Source: Cepaea nemoralis (taxonomy: Eukaryota; Mollusca; Gastropoda; Stylommatophora; Helicidae). From it: a stretch of DNA of 64,000 bases. Shown in pieces: positions 23,732 to 36,044 of this stretch. Below the pieces are notes generated by a model. It saw only the letters and a list, made by a program, of their open reading frames with translations, was not told where the DNA came from and did no database searches. The stretch covers positions 88,501 through 152,500 of the forward strand of contig JACEFZ010017694.1 in NCBI GenBank assembly GCA_014155875.1, in the 5' to 3' direction. Position 1 is the stretch's first letter. Every line of letters begins with the position of its first letter. A program made the translations under genes and the position numbers.

Positions 23732-26700
23732 GAGGTACTATGTCAAACAGAGTACATATTAGTTCCCATACCTATCCCCAGAGAGGTACTATGTCAAACA
23801 GAGTACATATTAGTTCCCACACCTATCCCCAGAGAGGTACTATGTCAAACAGAGTACATATTAGTTCCCACACCTATCCCCAGAGAGGTACTATGTCAAA
23901 CAGAGTACATATTAGTTCCCACACCTATCCCCAGAGAGGTACTATGTCAAACAGAGTACATATCAGTTCCCACACCTATCCCCAGAGAGGTACTATGTCA
24001 AACAGAGTACATATTAGTTCCCACACCTATCCCCAGAGAGGTACTATGTCAAACAGAGTACATATTAGTTCCCACACCTATCCCCAGAGAGGTACTATGT
24101 CAAACAGAGTACATATTAGTTCCCACACCTATCCCCAGAGAGGTACTATGTCAAACAGAGTACATATTAGTTCCCACACCTATCCCCAGAGAGGTACTAT
24201 GTCAAACAGAGTACATATTAGTTCCCACACCTATCCCCAGAGAGGTACTATGTCAAACAGAGTACATATTAGTTCCCACACCTATCCCCAGAGAGGTACT
24301 ATGTCAAACAGAGTACATATTAGTTCCCACACCTATCCTCAGAGAGGTACTATGTCAAACAGAGTACATATTAGTTCCCACACCTATCCCCAGAGAGGTA
24401 CTATGTCAAACAGAGTACATATTAGTTCCCACACCTATCCCCAGAGAGGTACTATGTCAAACAGAGTACATATTAGTTCCCACACCTATCCCCAGAGAGG
24501 TACTATGTCAAACAGAGTACATATTAGTTCCCACACCTATCCCCAGAGAGGTACTATGTCAAACAGAGTACATATTAGTTCCCACACCTATCCCCAGAGA
24601 GGTACTATGTCAACAGAGTACATATTAGTTCCCACACCTATCCCCAGAGAGGTACTATGTCAAACAGAGTACATATTAGTTCCCACACCTATCCCCAGAG
24701 AGGTACTATGTCAAACAGAGTACATATTAGTTCCCACACCTATCCCAGAGAGGTACTATGTCAAACAGAGTACATATTAGTTCCCACACCTATCCCCAGA
24801 GAGGTACTATGTCAAACAGAGTACATATTAGTTCCCACACCTATCCCCAGAGAGGTACTATGTCAAACAAGAGTACATATTAGTTCCCACACCTATCCCA
24901 GAGAGGTACTATGTCAAACAGAGTACATATTAGTTCCCACACCTATCCCCAGAGAGGTACTATGTCAAACAGAGTACATATTAGTTCCCACACCTATCCC
25001 CAGAGAGGTACTATGTCAAAACAGAGTACATATTAGTTCCCACACCTATCCCCAGAGAGGTAACTATGTCAAACAGAGTACATATTAGTTCCCACACCTA
25101 TCCCCAGAGAGGTACTATGTCAAACAGAGTACATATTAGTTCCCACACCTATCCCCAGAGAGGTACTATGTCAAACTGAGTACATATTAGTTCCCACACC
25201 TATCCCCAGAGAGGTACTATGTCAAACAGAGTACATATTAGTTCCCACACCTATCCCCAGAGAGGTACTATGACAAACTGAGTACATATTAGTTCCCACA
25301 CCTATCCCCAGAGAGGTACTATGTCAAACAGAGTACATATTAGTTCCCACACCTATCCCCAGAGAGGTACTATGTCAAACAGAGTACATATTAGTTCCCA
25401 CACCTATCCCCAGAGAGGTACTATGTCAAACAGAGTACATATTAGTTCCCACACCTATCCCCAGAGAGGTACTATGTCAAACAGAGTACATATTAGTTCC
25501 CACACCTATCCCCAGAGAGGTACTATGTCAAACAGAGTACATATTAGTTCCCACACCTATCCCCAGAGAGGTACTATGTCAAACAGAGTACATATTAGTT
25601 CCCACACCTATCCCCAGAGAGGTACTATGTCAAACAGAGTACATATTAGTTCCCACACCTATCCCCAGAGAGGTACTATGTCAAACAGAGTACATATTAG
25701 TTCCCACACCTATCCCCAGAGAGGTACTATGTCAAACAGAGTACATATTAGTTCCCACACCTATCCCAGAGAGGTACTATGTCAAACAGAGTACATATTA
25801 GTTCCCACACCTATCCCCAGAGAGGTACTATGTCAAACAGAGTACATATTAGTTCCCACACCTATCCCCAGAGAGGTACTATGTCAAACAGAGTACATAT
25901 TAGTTCCCACACCTATCCCCAGAGAGGTACTATGTCAAACAGAGTACATATTAGTTCCCACACCTATCCCCAGAGAGGTACTATGTCAAACAGAGTACAT
26001 ATTAGTTCCCACACCTATCCCCAGAGAGGTATTATGTCAAACAGAGTACATATTAGTTCCCACACCTATCCCAGAGAGGTACTATGTCAAACAGAGTACA
26101 TATTAGTTCCCACACCTATCCCCAGAGAGGTACTAGGTCAAACAGAGTACATATTAGTTCCCACACCTATCCCCAGAGGAGGTACTATGTCAAACAGAGT
26201 ACATATTAGTTCCCACACCTATCCCCAGAGAGGTACTATGTCAACAGAGTACATATTAGTTCCCACACCTATCCCCAGAGAGGTACTATGTCAAACAGAG
26301 TACATATTAGTTCCCACACCTAATCCCAGAGAGGTACTATGTCAAACAGAGTACATATTATTCCCACACCTATCCCAGAGAGGTACTATGTCAAACAGAG
26401 TACATATTAGTTCCCACAACCTATCCCCAGAGAGGTACTATGTCAAACGAGTACATATTAGTTCCCACACCTATCCCCAGAGAGGTACTATGTCAAACAG
26501 AGTACATATTAGTTCCCACACCTATCCCCAGAGAGGTACTATGTCAAACAGAGTACATATTAGTTCCCACACCTATCCCAGTACTCTGTCAAACAGAGTA
26601 CATATAGTTCCCACACCTATCCCCAGAGAGGTACTATGTCAAACAGAGTACATATTAGTTCCCACACCTATCCCCAGAGAGGTACTATGTCAACAGAGTA

Positions 26701-27780
26701 ACATATTAGTTCCCACACCTATCCCCAGAGAGGTACTTATTGTCAAACAGGATTACATATATTTCCCACACCTATCCCAGAGAGGTACTATGTAAACAGA
26801 GTACATATTAGTTCCCACACCTATCCCCAGAGAGGTACTATGTCAAACAGAGTACATATTAGTTCCCACACCTATCCCCAGAGAAGGTACTATGTCAAAC
26901 AGAGTACATATTAGTTCCCACACCTATCCCCAGAGAGGTACTATGTCAAACAGAGTACATATTAGTTCCCCACACCTATCCCCAGAGAGGTTACTATGTC
27001 AAACAGAGTACATATTAGTTCCCACACCTATCCCCAGAGAGGTACTATGTCAAACAGAGTACAGATAGTTTCCAACACCTATCCCCAGAGAGGTACTATG
27101 TCAAACAGAGTACATATTAGTTCCCACACCTATCCCCAGAGAGGTACTATGTCAAACAGAGTACATATTAGTTCCCACACCTATCCCCAGAGAGGTACTA
27201 TGTCAAACAGAGTACATATTAGTTCCCACACCTATCCCCAGAGAGGTACTATGTCAAACAGAGTACATATTAGTTCCCACACCTATCCCCAGAGAGGTAC
27301 TATGTCAAACAGAGTACATATAGTTCCCACACCTATCCCCAGAGAGGTACTATGTCAAACAGAGTACATATTAGTTCCCACACCTATCCCCAGAGAGGTA
27401 ATATGTCAAACAGAGTACATATTAGTTCCCACACCTATCCCCAGAGAGGTACTATGTCAAACAGAGTACATATTAGTTCCCACACCTATTCCCAGAGAGG
27501 TACTATGTCAAACAGAGTACATATTAGTTCCCACACCTATTCCCAGAGAGGTACTATGTCAAACAGAGTACATATTAGTTCCCACACCTATCCCCAGAGA
27601 GGTACTATGTCAAACAGAGTACATATTAGTTCCCACACCTATCCCCAGAGAGGTACTATGTCAAACAGAGTACATATTAGTTCCCACACCTATCCCCAGA
27701 GAGGTACTATGTCAAACAGAGTACATATTAGTTCCCACACCTATCCCCAGAGAGGTACTATGTCAAACAGAGTACATATT
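23732..27780. repeat. 51-bp tandem array, about 79 copies
   Basis: Unit begins GAGGTACTATGTCAAACAG and continues AGTACATATTAGTTCCCACACCTAT..CCCCAGA. Because 51 is a multiple of three, two forward frames stay open through many units and repeat the 17-residue blocks REVLCQTEYILVPTPIP or MSNRVHISSHTYPQRGT. There is no promoter, splice or codon evidence that this is translated. Units at both ends are almost identical. Between about 24600 and 27080 many units carry single-base insertions or deletions. Each unit contains the inverted repeat GTACT-11 nt-AGTAC. Confidence 0.98.
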
Positions 27781-27782
27781 AG

Positions 27783-28001
<219 letters not shown>

Positions 28002-28399
28002 CAACGTACACCTTTTTCTGCAGCTAGGGAATGTCGTTATTTCGAAGTGACAGGCTCGAATCCCGGTTAGGTAACTATACTTTTCTATTTCTATGTTGTC
28101 TGATGTATCTTCTAATCTCTCATTCCCTTTTCTACGTCTATAAGCGCCAAATAATAAATGTGTATTTTTTATGGAGACAAGGAGTGATGCTGATGACTAT
28201 GCATATTCGGATCATTGAGTAACACCCAGTTTTATGCACATTGCTGAGAATAACGATAATGATAATGGTCATGTGGTTTTTGTCTGCCAACAAGACACAA
28301 CTTGTTGGCTAAACTGCAGATTTAGATAAGGTCATCACGACATCGGCTTCACACTGAGCTGGAGACATGTAGGTCACTGCGATTTATTAGCCACAGTTG

Positions 28400-28890
28400 T
28401 CCTGCCGTATCTGACCTTGACTTATGGTTCTATCCACTGTGATAGGTTAGGGGATAGATGCTCGCCTGCCTTGTCTGACCTTGTCTGACTTTGGTTTGTG
28501 GTTCTATCCAATGTGATAGTGTAGGAGCTATATGCTCGCCTGCCGACCCGGTGGTCGTGGGTTCGAATCCACATCAGGGCAGACGTTTACAATCGACATC
28601 CCTCCTAGAGTCGACCCCATCTTAAATTGGGACCTCGAATTTCCTTGCACAGTTAAGTCGCACATATTACTCACCCAGGGTCCATTATTCTGTAAACATT
28701 CATGATTTAGTTTTCGCATTTCCCATGCCTATATAACATATATTTTCATAAAGTTGTTGGTGCCCCAGAATAGCATCATAGCTGATCTATGAATGAAAGG
28801 GTGTATGAAAGGAGAGCGACAAAGAAGTTAAGAATGTTTGAAGGGCCTGCGTGCCCAATTCTCAACACTTTGAAAAGTTCGTTAGTTCGT
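28400..28890 (+). mobile_element. tRNA-derived SINE with terminal GGGC/GCCC hairpin
   Basis: A tRNA-like head around 28515-28575 contains GTCGTGGGTTCGAATCCAC, an excellent B box, preceded by ATATGCTCGCCTGCCGAC. An 80-bp segment of the head (TGGTTCTATCC..TGATAG..ATGCTCGCCTGCC) is duplicated just upstream at 28425-28470. The 3' end has GGGCCTGCGTGCCCAATT (28848-28865), also found reversed at the end of the insertion at 42172-43051. Exact ends are uncertain. Confidence 0.7.
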
Positions 28891-29711
28891 TTATCGTTCG
28901 TATGTTCTATATGTGGATGGTTGGTGGGTTTGTCTTGAATATTCTGGAAGATTAAACTGCAACTCTTAAATTCAAAGCGACGGAGTTGAGATCGCCTGAA
29001 GTCTGAACAAGGCTCGCATGTAATGGTGTCATGTTGATGTAGAAACGTTCTTCATGACCCAGTATTCACTTACTACCTCCACGGTGACTGTGTAACAAGT
29101 TCTACAAGACCCGTACCCGACTTTCAGCTCGCCTTGAAACAGATTACAATATAGCCAGATAATCTTACAGCACAGCACATACTCAGCGATGTTTCGCTAG
29201 CAGGTTTATTTCTTTCATTGTCACAAACGGCAAACCACTACCCAGGGAGATCACATGCTGTATGGATTAACTATTGGTTTGCCCAACCGCCGCCATTACC
29301 ACAGGCCAAACTAGGATAAGATGTGATCTCTGCGGTGTTCACTTCACTTGCTGATTGGTCACCTTGTGATAGGATATTGGGATGCTGACGTCAAACGTGA
29401 CGTCATTGGATCATACATACACGCACTGGCGGACTGGCCAGGGTGTCAGTGTACATGATGGCAGATGGGGCCTGATGAAGTGGACCTCTTTAAACAACAG
29501 ACACATACGTTTATAATGTTAATGTGCTTTCAGCATCTTCATCTCCTGTCAAGAAATAATTTCAGTACAAGTCCTCCAATGCGTGTCCGTAGTATCATAC
29601 CTAGCGAACAGCTAGCAGACTATTTGTAGAATTATTAGAAGTTGAGGAAAAGAGAATACACTGGTGTGCTATCCATTCGTTCACAGAACAGAGAAGAATT
29701 TAGTTTTGGCA
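28891..29711. other. Intergenic DNA between the array and unit 2
   Basis: No gene recognised. The only notable sites are two TGACGTCA palindromes at 29386 and 29398. Confidence 0.5.
29386..29409. promoter_or_regulatory. Paired CRE-like palindromes next to an inverted CCAAT
   Basis: TGACGTCA occurs at 29386-29393 and again at 29398-29405, the second overlapping ATTGG (29405-29409). Another ATTGG lies near 29354. Full CRE/ATF sites this close are unusual by chance. No transcript start is visible nearby, so function is unproven. Confidence 0.35.
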
Positions 29712-30830
29712 TCGGGGAGTTCGAATACCAACGAATAAACTAACAATGAATCGTCACTGTAGCGATTACGCCACAAGAAATAAGAAATATATAGTTTGTT
29801 GGAAGTAACTGTAAAATAGAGATAAGTAAAACATGAAATGCAATACTAAAGTTACAAGTGGAAAATGCTGGCATATTTTGTGAAAATGATGATGAAATGT
29901 GTTGGAGATTCCGGTATGACTAAAGCAGTTCAGAAACAGTCAGGCATTCTACCGCACGATTTGATATTTTGCTAAAATGGTGTTGCCGATATTATTGATT
30001 GTTGTGCAGCTTTTTTCAGCAGCCCACATTCATGTTTCTCTATCCTCATCTGCTTCTGTTGCCTGGGTCGTTTCAACACAAGCATAAGTTCCTAACAGCA
30101 CTGTTTCTGTTTATAGGTCGATTTTCTTTACCTTATGACTTTTATGAGTGATTCTGTGACATTTACAGCTGTCGGTACCTCAGTGTAGTTTCATCTTGGT
30201 GCATGATGTTCTCAACATTATTGTTATAAACTATATCTCCGTTGCCTCCAATCTCTTCACCATTTCATTACTCATTGTCTAGCAAAGCAACCATACAAAA
30301 GAAACGTTCACACACAACTGTTATGAAAACAGATTTTAGATCTGACAACATTTTTGTTTTTATTGTACTAATTTAGACAGTTACAATCATCTACTGCATT
30401 TATTTGCTGTTTGTGATTTACAATGCAATTTGACGTCCAGTAGTTTTCCGTTGCTTTCTAAATGGCCGACGCCTCATACCACTAAATTCAATAGAAAGCA
30501 GTGTGCTTCCGATCATCTTGCAGCTAATATTTAACCCTGGACAGGATATTCAGAATATACTAGGATACAAACAGGTCATTATTCAACATAATTACATCAT
30601 AATAACATCATGACAGCTTCCAAACACGATGACGCATAGAGGACTATCTGACTGAACAGTTTATGACAATTAGATGTTGAGTCATTGTTGATGCATCTTC
30701 ACAATTTTTGACATATTCTTGCACAGGTGGACAGTCTAGACACAACAGTGTTAGTGGAATGAAGTTGAATTGCTCACTTAGGTTGACTGATAATTATCCC
30801 GAAAAATAATACTATAAAGGGCTACTGTAG

Positions 30831-31033
30831 TAGCCTAACGGCGCTGCCCGGGTAAAATTACGAGTAAAAATAAAACTACCTAAAGTACTTCAGGATCCTC
30901 GCCGGTGCTACGGAGTTCGTGCACTGAGCTGAGATTCTCTGAACTCAGGCTTGAGTTAGGAGTAGAACGCAGCACTCATGAGTTACACCCGTGTGCCGTG
31001 ATGTCGATCCGTCGACTAAAATACATTAAATTA
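30831..31033. mobile_element. 203-bp SINE/MITE-like insertion in unit 2
   Basis: Flanked by GCTACTGTAG (30821-30830) and GCTACTGTGG (31034-31043), a 10-bp duplication with one mismatch. Unit 1 has the unoccupied single site near 2908. The right end is A-rich (CTAAAATACATTAAATTA). No terminal inverted repeats are evident, which favours a retroposon. Confidence 0.75.
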
Positions 31034-31119
31034 GCTACTGTGGTAAAGATGATGACAGACCTGACATGACCTGACAATGACAGACATACAGTCCTCCTTG
31101 TACAGCTTCTCTCCTCTGT

Positions 31120-31172
<53 letters not shown>
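31120..31172. repeat. (AAC)n microsatellite
   Basis: About 17 ACA/AAC triplets. The homologous tract in unit 1 (2992-3029) is shorter and interrupted. Confidence 0.95.
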
Positions 31173-31253
31173 GGAAATAGTTATGTCCCGGCGACCTGTG
31201 ACTAATTTGGTATCAGGTACACAAAATCACTCTCTTCCACAAAATCCGTTGGA

Positions 31254-31260
31254 TCTCTCT

Positions 31261-31298
<38 letters not shown>

Positions 31299-31308
31299 CC
31301 CCCCCCCC
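31254..31308. repeat. (CT)n tract followed by a C run
   Basis: CT repeat with one interruption, ending in nine C residues. It is missing at the equivalent position in unit 1 (about 3110). Confidence 0.95.
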
Positions 31309-31640
31309 AGGTAATGCTGGCGTGGACGGAAACGAGCAGAGTGACAGATCGGCTGGGTCTGCACTCTAGTTGAGGTGTTTGTGCACGATAAGGCAGACCT
31401 GGTCAGGGCCCTTTGTAATCACGTGAATAATGTGGAATTACAGATGCATCATCTTGACATGGAGAGAATGGTGCGATAGGCAGCAAGCAGGAATCAGGTC
31501 GACTCTCAGTATTCACAGGAAAGGACAGACGGACACATAATGAGACTGCATTGGATATCATTAGTAATATCCAAAATGTTGTGATATGACATCTTGACTC
31601 AATTCTAAGTGAACATGATTTATGAAGATTTAATAATGTT

Positions 31641-32244
31641 AGTTAGTTAGTCGCAGTTCCAACTTCACAGCAACGGGTCGTCCCCATTATGCACCATTCC
31701 TGTGCCAGTGAATATCACACAAAATGCTCCCCACTGCCCAATGTGAAAAGTGGAAAAGACAGGAGTCTCGACAAACAACAGCCCGCACAGATACATTGTG
31801 CATAATGCCGCCACCAGAATGTCAACACACCAGTCCCTCACGAAACACCCAATTCATCTCTGATGGAAACGGCAGTCATTTTCCTATCTGAATGTTTCCT
31901 AGATGTTCACCCACACAGTCCACGAAAATACAGTTCATTGCTGATGGCAGTGGCAGTCAACCAGAAGCCCAGCAGCCACGCATTTCTGCATACGGCAAAA
32001 ACCGGTCAACTCTGGGACATAGCCAGCTGCCATTACTCCGAACATGCAGTCACGTTCCAAAAAGCCTCAGGCAGATTCAAAAGCATTTCACTCGAAACTC
32101 ACAGCTCACAGTGTCGCGCCACGCACTAACTCAGTAGCAGGGCGACGGAACCATCAAGCCTCCTTAGTCGCCTCTTACGACATGCGTGGTAGGCAATAGT
32201 GTTACTATTCTTTGCTTCCCTTATGGGCCCCGGCAACACACGGG
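31641..32244. mobile_element. 604-bp retroposon-like insertion with 15-bp target duplication
   Basis: Perfect 15-bp duplications AGATTTAATAATGTT flank it (31626-31640 and 32245-32259). Unit 1 shows the single site GAATTAACAATGTTTCATC near 3470. The right end contains CTCCTTAGTCGCCTCTTACG and GGGCCCCGGCAACACACGGG; the left end has TTAGTTAGTCGCAGTTCC. No inverted termini and no plausible protein. Confidence 0.8.
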
Positions 32245-32269
32245 AGATTTAATAATGTTTCACCATCAA

Positions 32270-32390
32270 TATGCTGGTAAAAGTGGGCGGTCGTTTTTCG
32301 CTATTTTACACGATCACCATAGTCCTGGGTCAGCTCTGCGTTCTTATCCCGGCCATAATATTTAATGTTTAGGATGGCGTTAGTATGCCA
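32270..32390 (-). mobile_element. LINE 3'-end relic, unit 2 copy
   Basis: Ortholog by duplication of the relic at 3490-3620 (GTGGGCGGTC, CACGATCACC..AGTC, GGATGGCGTTAGTATG). Interrupted on its right by the element at 32404. Confidence 0.7.
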
Positions 32391-32623
32391 GCTTATCTTA
32401 TTAATTTGATTATTGCTCGCTGGACTTTAGGCGGCCTGGTGTGCCTTGCCTATCGAGAAGACCTGATCATTCGGGGCCACATCAACTGACGGACGTCAGT
32501 CGCGGCGATCTGGACAAATTTTGAGCTATAGCCTACGATGGGAGACGTTGTGATATTCTAGTGTGATAATTTGGTCGCGGCTAGCGCGTGCAGCGTGGTT
32601 TAGTGGTTACACATCCGCGTCAC

Positions 32624-35600
32624 GAGATCGATATGTTCGCCTGGAACAGTGATGCTCTGCAAGTGCAGACATTAAGAATAAATTATGCCAGTGCAGCTTG
32701 TAATCGTGAACGTTTATGCGCGAAATGGGAAGGTCTACGTTCCACAATGGCAGAGTTTGTTCGATATGGATGAAAGGCATATCATCTTATGTGGGGACTT
32801 CAATGCCAGAGGTAGTCAATGGGGGATTAGTATCACTAATAGACAGGGAGAAGATCTGGAAGACGCTGCCCTAGTCTGTCTGAATGATGGGAAGGTCACT
32901 AGGATGGCCACTCGACCAGGTGATTCTGACATCGTCATTGACTTGGCCCTGGCGTCGCCCACCATCGCACCAAGGTGCCGGTGGGGCACACTGGGATACC
33001 ACGATAGTGACCACCACCCTTGTGTCTTTCTGATCGAGAAAGACAGGGCCAGAAGTCAAGAAGGAAACAAGACAAATGCCTTCCCGTATGACAACACTGG
33101 TCAAGACGAAATAAGCAAGATCAGAAGAAGAAAACTAACTTCCTACCGCAGGAGACAAGAAAGATGGTTGCAGCCAACATGGTGGAATGGAGAAGTCGAG
33201 AAGGCATGGCCGGGTAAGAAGCAGGCTGTCAAAGACTTGCAAAAAGCCAGAAAGGCAAACATGCCACAGGGTAAGTTGGCGAACCTGAAGACTGAGGTCC
33301 ATAGGACGATGACTTTATTTAAATCCTGCGCCAAACAGGCCAAGGCCAAGAAATGGGGCGAGTTCTGCACGAAAGTGTGCTCCGAGCGATCTCTTACGAC
33401 ATTCTAGCGCCTCCATAAGAGTATGAACGGTGCTGCACAACGTAGGGGAATTCCAGACTTTCAAGGCACAGACTTCACATGGAAAAAGTCGGATGCGGAT
33501 AAAGGCAAGGCCCTTCTTGCAAGCTACATAGAGCAAACTGACCAGAAAGACGAGCCCGCAAGACAGAGGACCACAACGACACTCTCTCATTGTGCGATGG
33601 GTTCGGGACAGACGAAGAATACATAATCACAGCTGACACAATACGTGCGATGCTCAATAAATCACCTAACACCGCCCCAGGCCCAGACGACATCCGATAT
33701 CGTGACCTACTGGTGATGTCAGATGATGACATGGAAGAAGTGGCCAGAGAATTCAACACCAGTATTCAGAGGGGTCAGATCAAAGAGGAATGGCTTCACA
33801 GCTACTTGCTGCCGCTGTCAAAACCGAACAAAGACCATTCCAAGATAAGCGGCTACAGAATCATTACGATGCAGAATACTGATGGCAAGCTACTGAAAAT
33901 TGTAGCACACAGACTTGCTTGTGACTTGGAACAACTCGGCTGCTTCCCGCCCACACTTGGAGGATACAGACGTAACAAAGAGTCACGGCTGAATGCGGAA
34001 GTCTTTGTCAAGATGTTTACGAAGGATTTCAGGTCAGAGAAGAGACATGTGCGGCCGCAATAGACTTAGAGGACGCATACAATAAAGCTTCCTTCGAGCA
34101 CTTGATGCAAGCCCTCCTCAGACTAAAAGTGTCCCCTCACCTTGTACGATGGATAGCTGCAGTTCTGCTCCAAAGGAAGGTGGTGCTAAGATGCGGGAGT
34201 TGGTCTTCTGAGCCGATAACGATATGTCCAGGATTGCCGCAGGGTTCACCACTGTCACCAGTACTATTCAACGTGTATACGGTGCTGATCACTGAACAAC
34301 AGTTGGACGGGAGGGGTAGGACTCTGTCATTTGCTGATGACACTCTCGTGTATCGACAGGGTCGAGATAGACAGGCGGTTGCCAATGATATGCAGGCGGA
34401 ACTAGATCGAATTTCCCCATTGTGTGCGGATGCCAGTGCCATTGTCAAACCTGCATCGGTTACATGGTTCTCCCTAAACAACCATATTGTGAACACAGAC
34501 CTGCCGGCAGTGAGAATGGATGGGAGCATTTTGAGTAGAACCCAGTCGATGACATATCTTGGCGTGAGGCTTGATCGTAGCCTGTCTTTCAGAGATTATG
34601 TCATAACAAAAGCTCGAAAAGTTTGTCAGCAATGAGAGTCATGGCGTCTACCAATGACGAGCAAAGACTGCTAATACTTCTGTTCCAAAGATGGTGCTTT
34701 CACCAATCAAGTATGCCCTAGCCATCCTTACTAGTCAGCCCTACACAGATTGGAAGACTTGAAAAGGTACAAAACGAAGCCATGCGCATCATTTTGGGCT
34801 GCACGAGAGACACCAACTGTGTAGCGATGAGATACCTCTTTGACTTCCCAAAAATGTACCACAGGATCAAGATCTGGAGAGCTCGTGCATACTTGAAAAT
34901 AAGTTCTGATGAGCAGCACCCTCTGCATGATGATATATTCAGAGAAAACGGCAACAGGCTAAAGAGGGGCAAATCATGGATGGGTAGGGCGGAAGATATC
35001 ATCAGACAGGTTTGCAGTCATTCCAGTATTAACCCCGGCAAGGAATGGATGCCTGTGCCTCCAGCTTTTAAGTGCACCTTCTCCTGCATTATCACACTTG
35101 ACGGACGGTGCAGCGAACAGAACCCTGCCAATGTCAATGCAGAGGTCAACGCGCTCTTCAATGAACACTCATACAACCCCGAAGTGCTCATCTATACAGA
35201 TGGATCTGTTGTAAAGAAGCAGAAAAGTGCATGGACATTTACATCCCGTTCAGGGGGCCGAACCGTTCAAGAATCCAGTGGTGCCCACACTATGCCCACG
35301 AGCAGCATGACGATGGAGGTGATGGCAGTAACACAGGCTTTCCTATAGCTAGAATCACAGCATTATACCAACGTGTGTGTACTAAATGATTCAATGAGCA
35401 TGATTCTTAAGGTCGAAGCTGGATCTGTACGTAGACAGTGGACTGATTCCCTGAGGAAGTCTGTTGTCCGTAAAGTCACCCTTATCTTCGTCCCGGGATA
35501 TACGGGAGTCGAGGGAAATGAACGAGCTGATAAACTGGCTGGCACTTCACCCCCTGCAGATGGTCAGTCCATGGATCGTGACGATGTTATTAACGTCCTT

Positions 35601-35849
35601 AAAAACATGTCGAGAACAGAAGACTTTGACGTCAGTGAAACCACATCGCTGTCCAGGATGAAAGACTTGGGAGTAAGAACTGGCACGGCCAGACACGAGA
35701 GGTACATCGGGAAAACGAGGTGCCTCGTTAACCAACACAGAACTGACACTATTAGCCACCTGAACGCTGATGCATATGCTGGGGGGAGGATCTGAGCACC
35801 TATGGACCTGTCGGGAGCGCAATGAAGATGCTCCAATTTATAACTGATA
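32624..35849 (+). pseudogene. LINE with endonuclease, reverse transcriptase and RNase H (I-group like)
   Basis: Flanked by a 13-bp duplication, ACATCCGCGTCAC (32611-32623) and ACATTCGCGTCAC (35850-35862). Translation gives in order: endonuclease pieces IVNVYARNGK, LCGDFNARGSQWG and GYHDSDHHPCVF (32685-33050); the thumbnail APGPDDIRY (about 33680); the RT core GLPQGSPLSPVLFNVYT and LSFADDTLVYRQGRD (34230-34370); and RNase H with IYTDGSVVKK, MTMEVMAVTQAF and VPGYTGVEGNERADKLAG (35190-35550). The RNase H places it with the I/R1/LOA-type group rather than RTE or CR1. Stops at 33405 and 35346 and frame changes near 33590, 34070 and 34700 inactivate it. The 5' end with ORF1 is missing. Confidence 0.9.
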
Positions 35850-35891
35850 ACATTCGCGTCACACGCCAGTGATCCGGGGTTTGATCCTGGG

Positions 35892-35942
35892 TCCAGTCAA
35901 TGATATGCACTACTGATGAGCTCTAACGAGAGCGAAACTGGA
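35892..35942 (+). ncRNA. Hammerhead-ribozyme-like motif
   Basis: The core is complete: TCCAG-TC (35892-35898, predicted cleavage after GTC), then CTGATGA (35913-35919), a perfect 5-bp stem GCTCT/AGAGC with loop AACG (35920-35933), GAAA (35934-35937) and CTGGA (35938-35942). CTGGA pairs fully with TCCAG as stem III. This is the type III arrangement. Stem I (35899-35912) is weak: four positions around the loop ATATG with one A.C mismatch and an unpaired A, so activity may be reduced. Confidence 0.65.
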
Positions 35943-36044
35943 GTCCAGTGCTTCCATTTTGACGTGGACAAGGCCTTAGGTTCGTACCGGAATACGATCA
36001 GCGTTGCCAGTAGTGGGTTGCTTCTCAATATTTAAATCTTATTA

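Larger units (their letters stand above)
32404..36035 (+). mobile_element. tRNA-like/hammerhead element, split by a LINE
   Basis: Flanked by perfect ATCTTATTA duplications (32395-32403 and 36036-36044). Unit 1 has the uninterrupted target near 3622. After removing the LINE at 32624-35849 and one target copy, the element is about 390 bp. It has a perfect A-box TGGTTTAGTGG (about 32596-32606), a near-consensus B-box GGTTTGATCC (about 35878-35887), a hammerhead motif right after it, and a 3' end CTTCTCAATATTTAA. The layout suggests a pol III-type retroposon carrying a self-cleaving ribozyme. Confidence 0.7.

Noticed and set aside
28515..28575. A functional tRNA gene
   Set aside because: The B box is good, but the A-box half is degenerate, no acceptor stem pairs, and the sequence continues into a SINE body.
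31863..32137. Two overlapping open frames in the 604-bp insertion
   Set aside because: They overlap in different frames, look like no protein, and sit inside an element defined by its target duplication.
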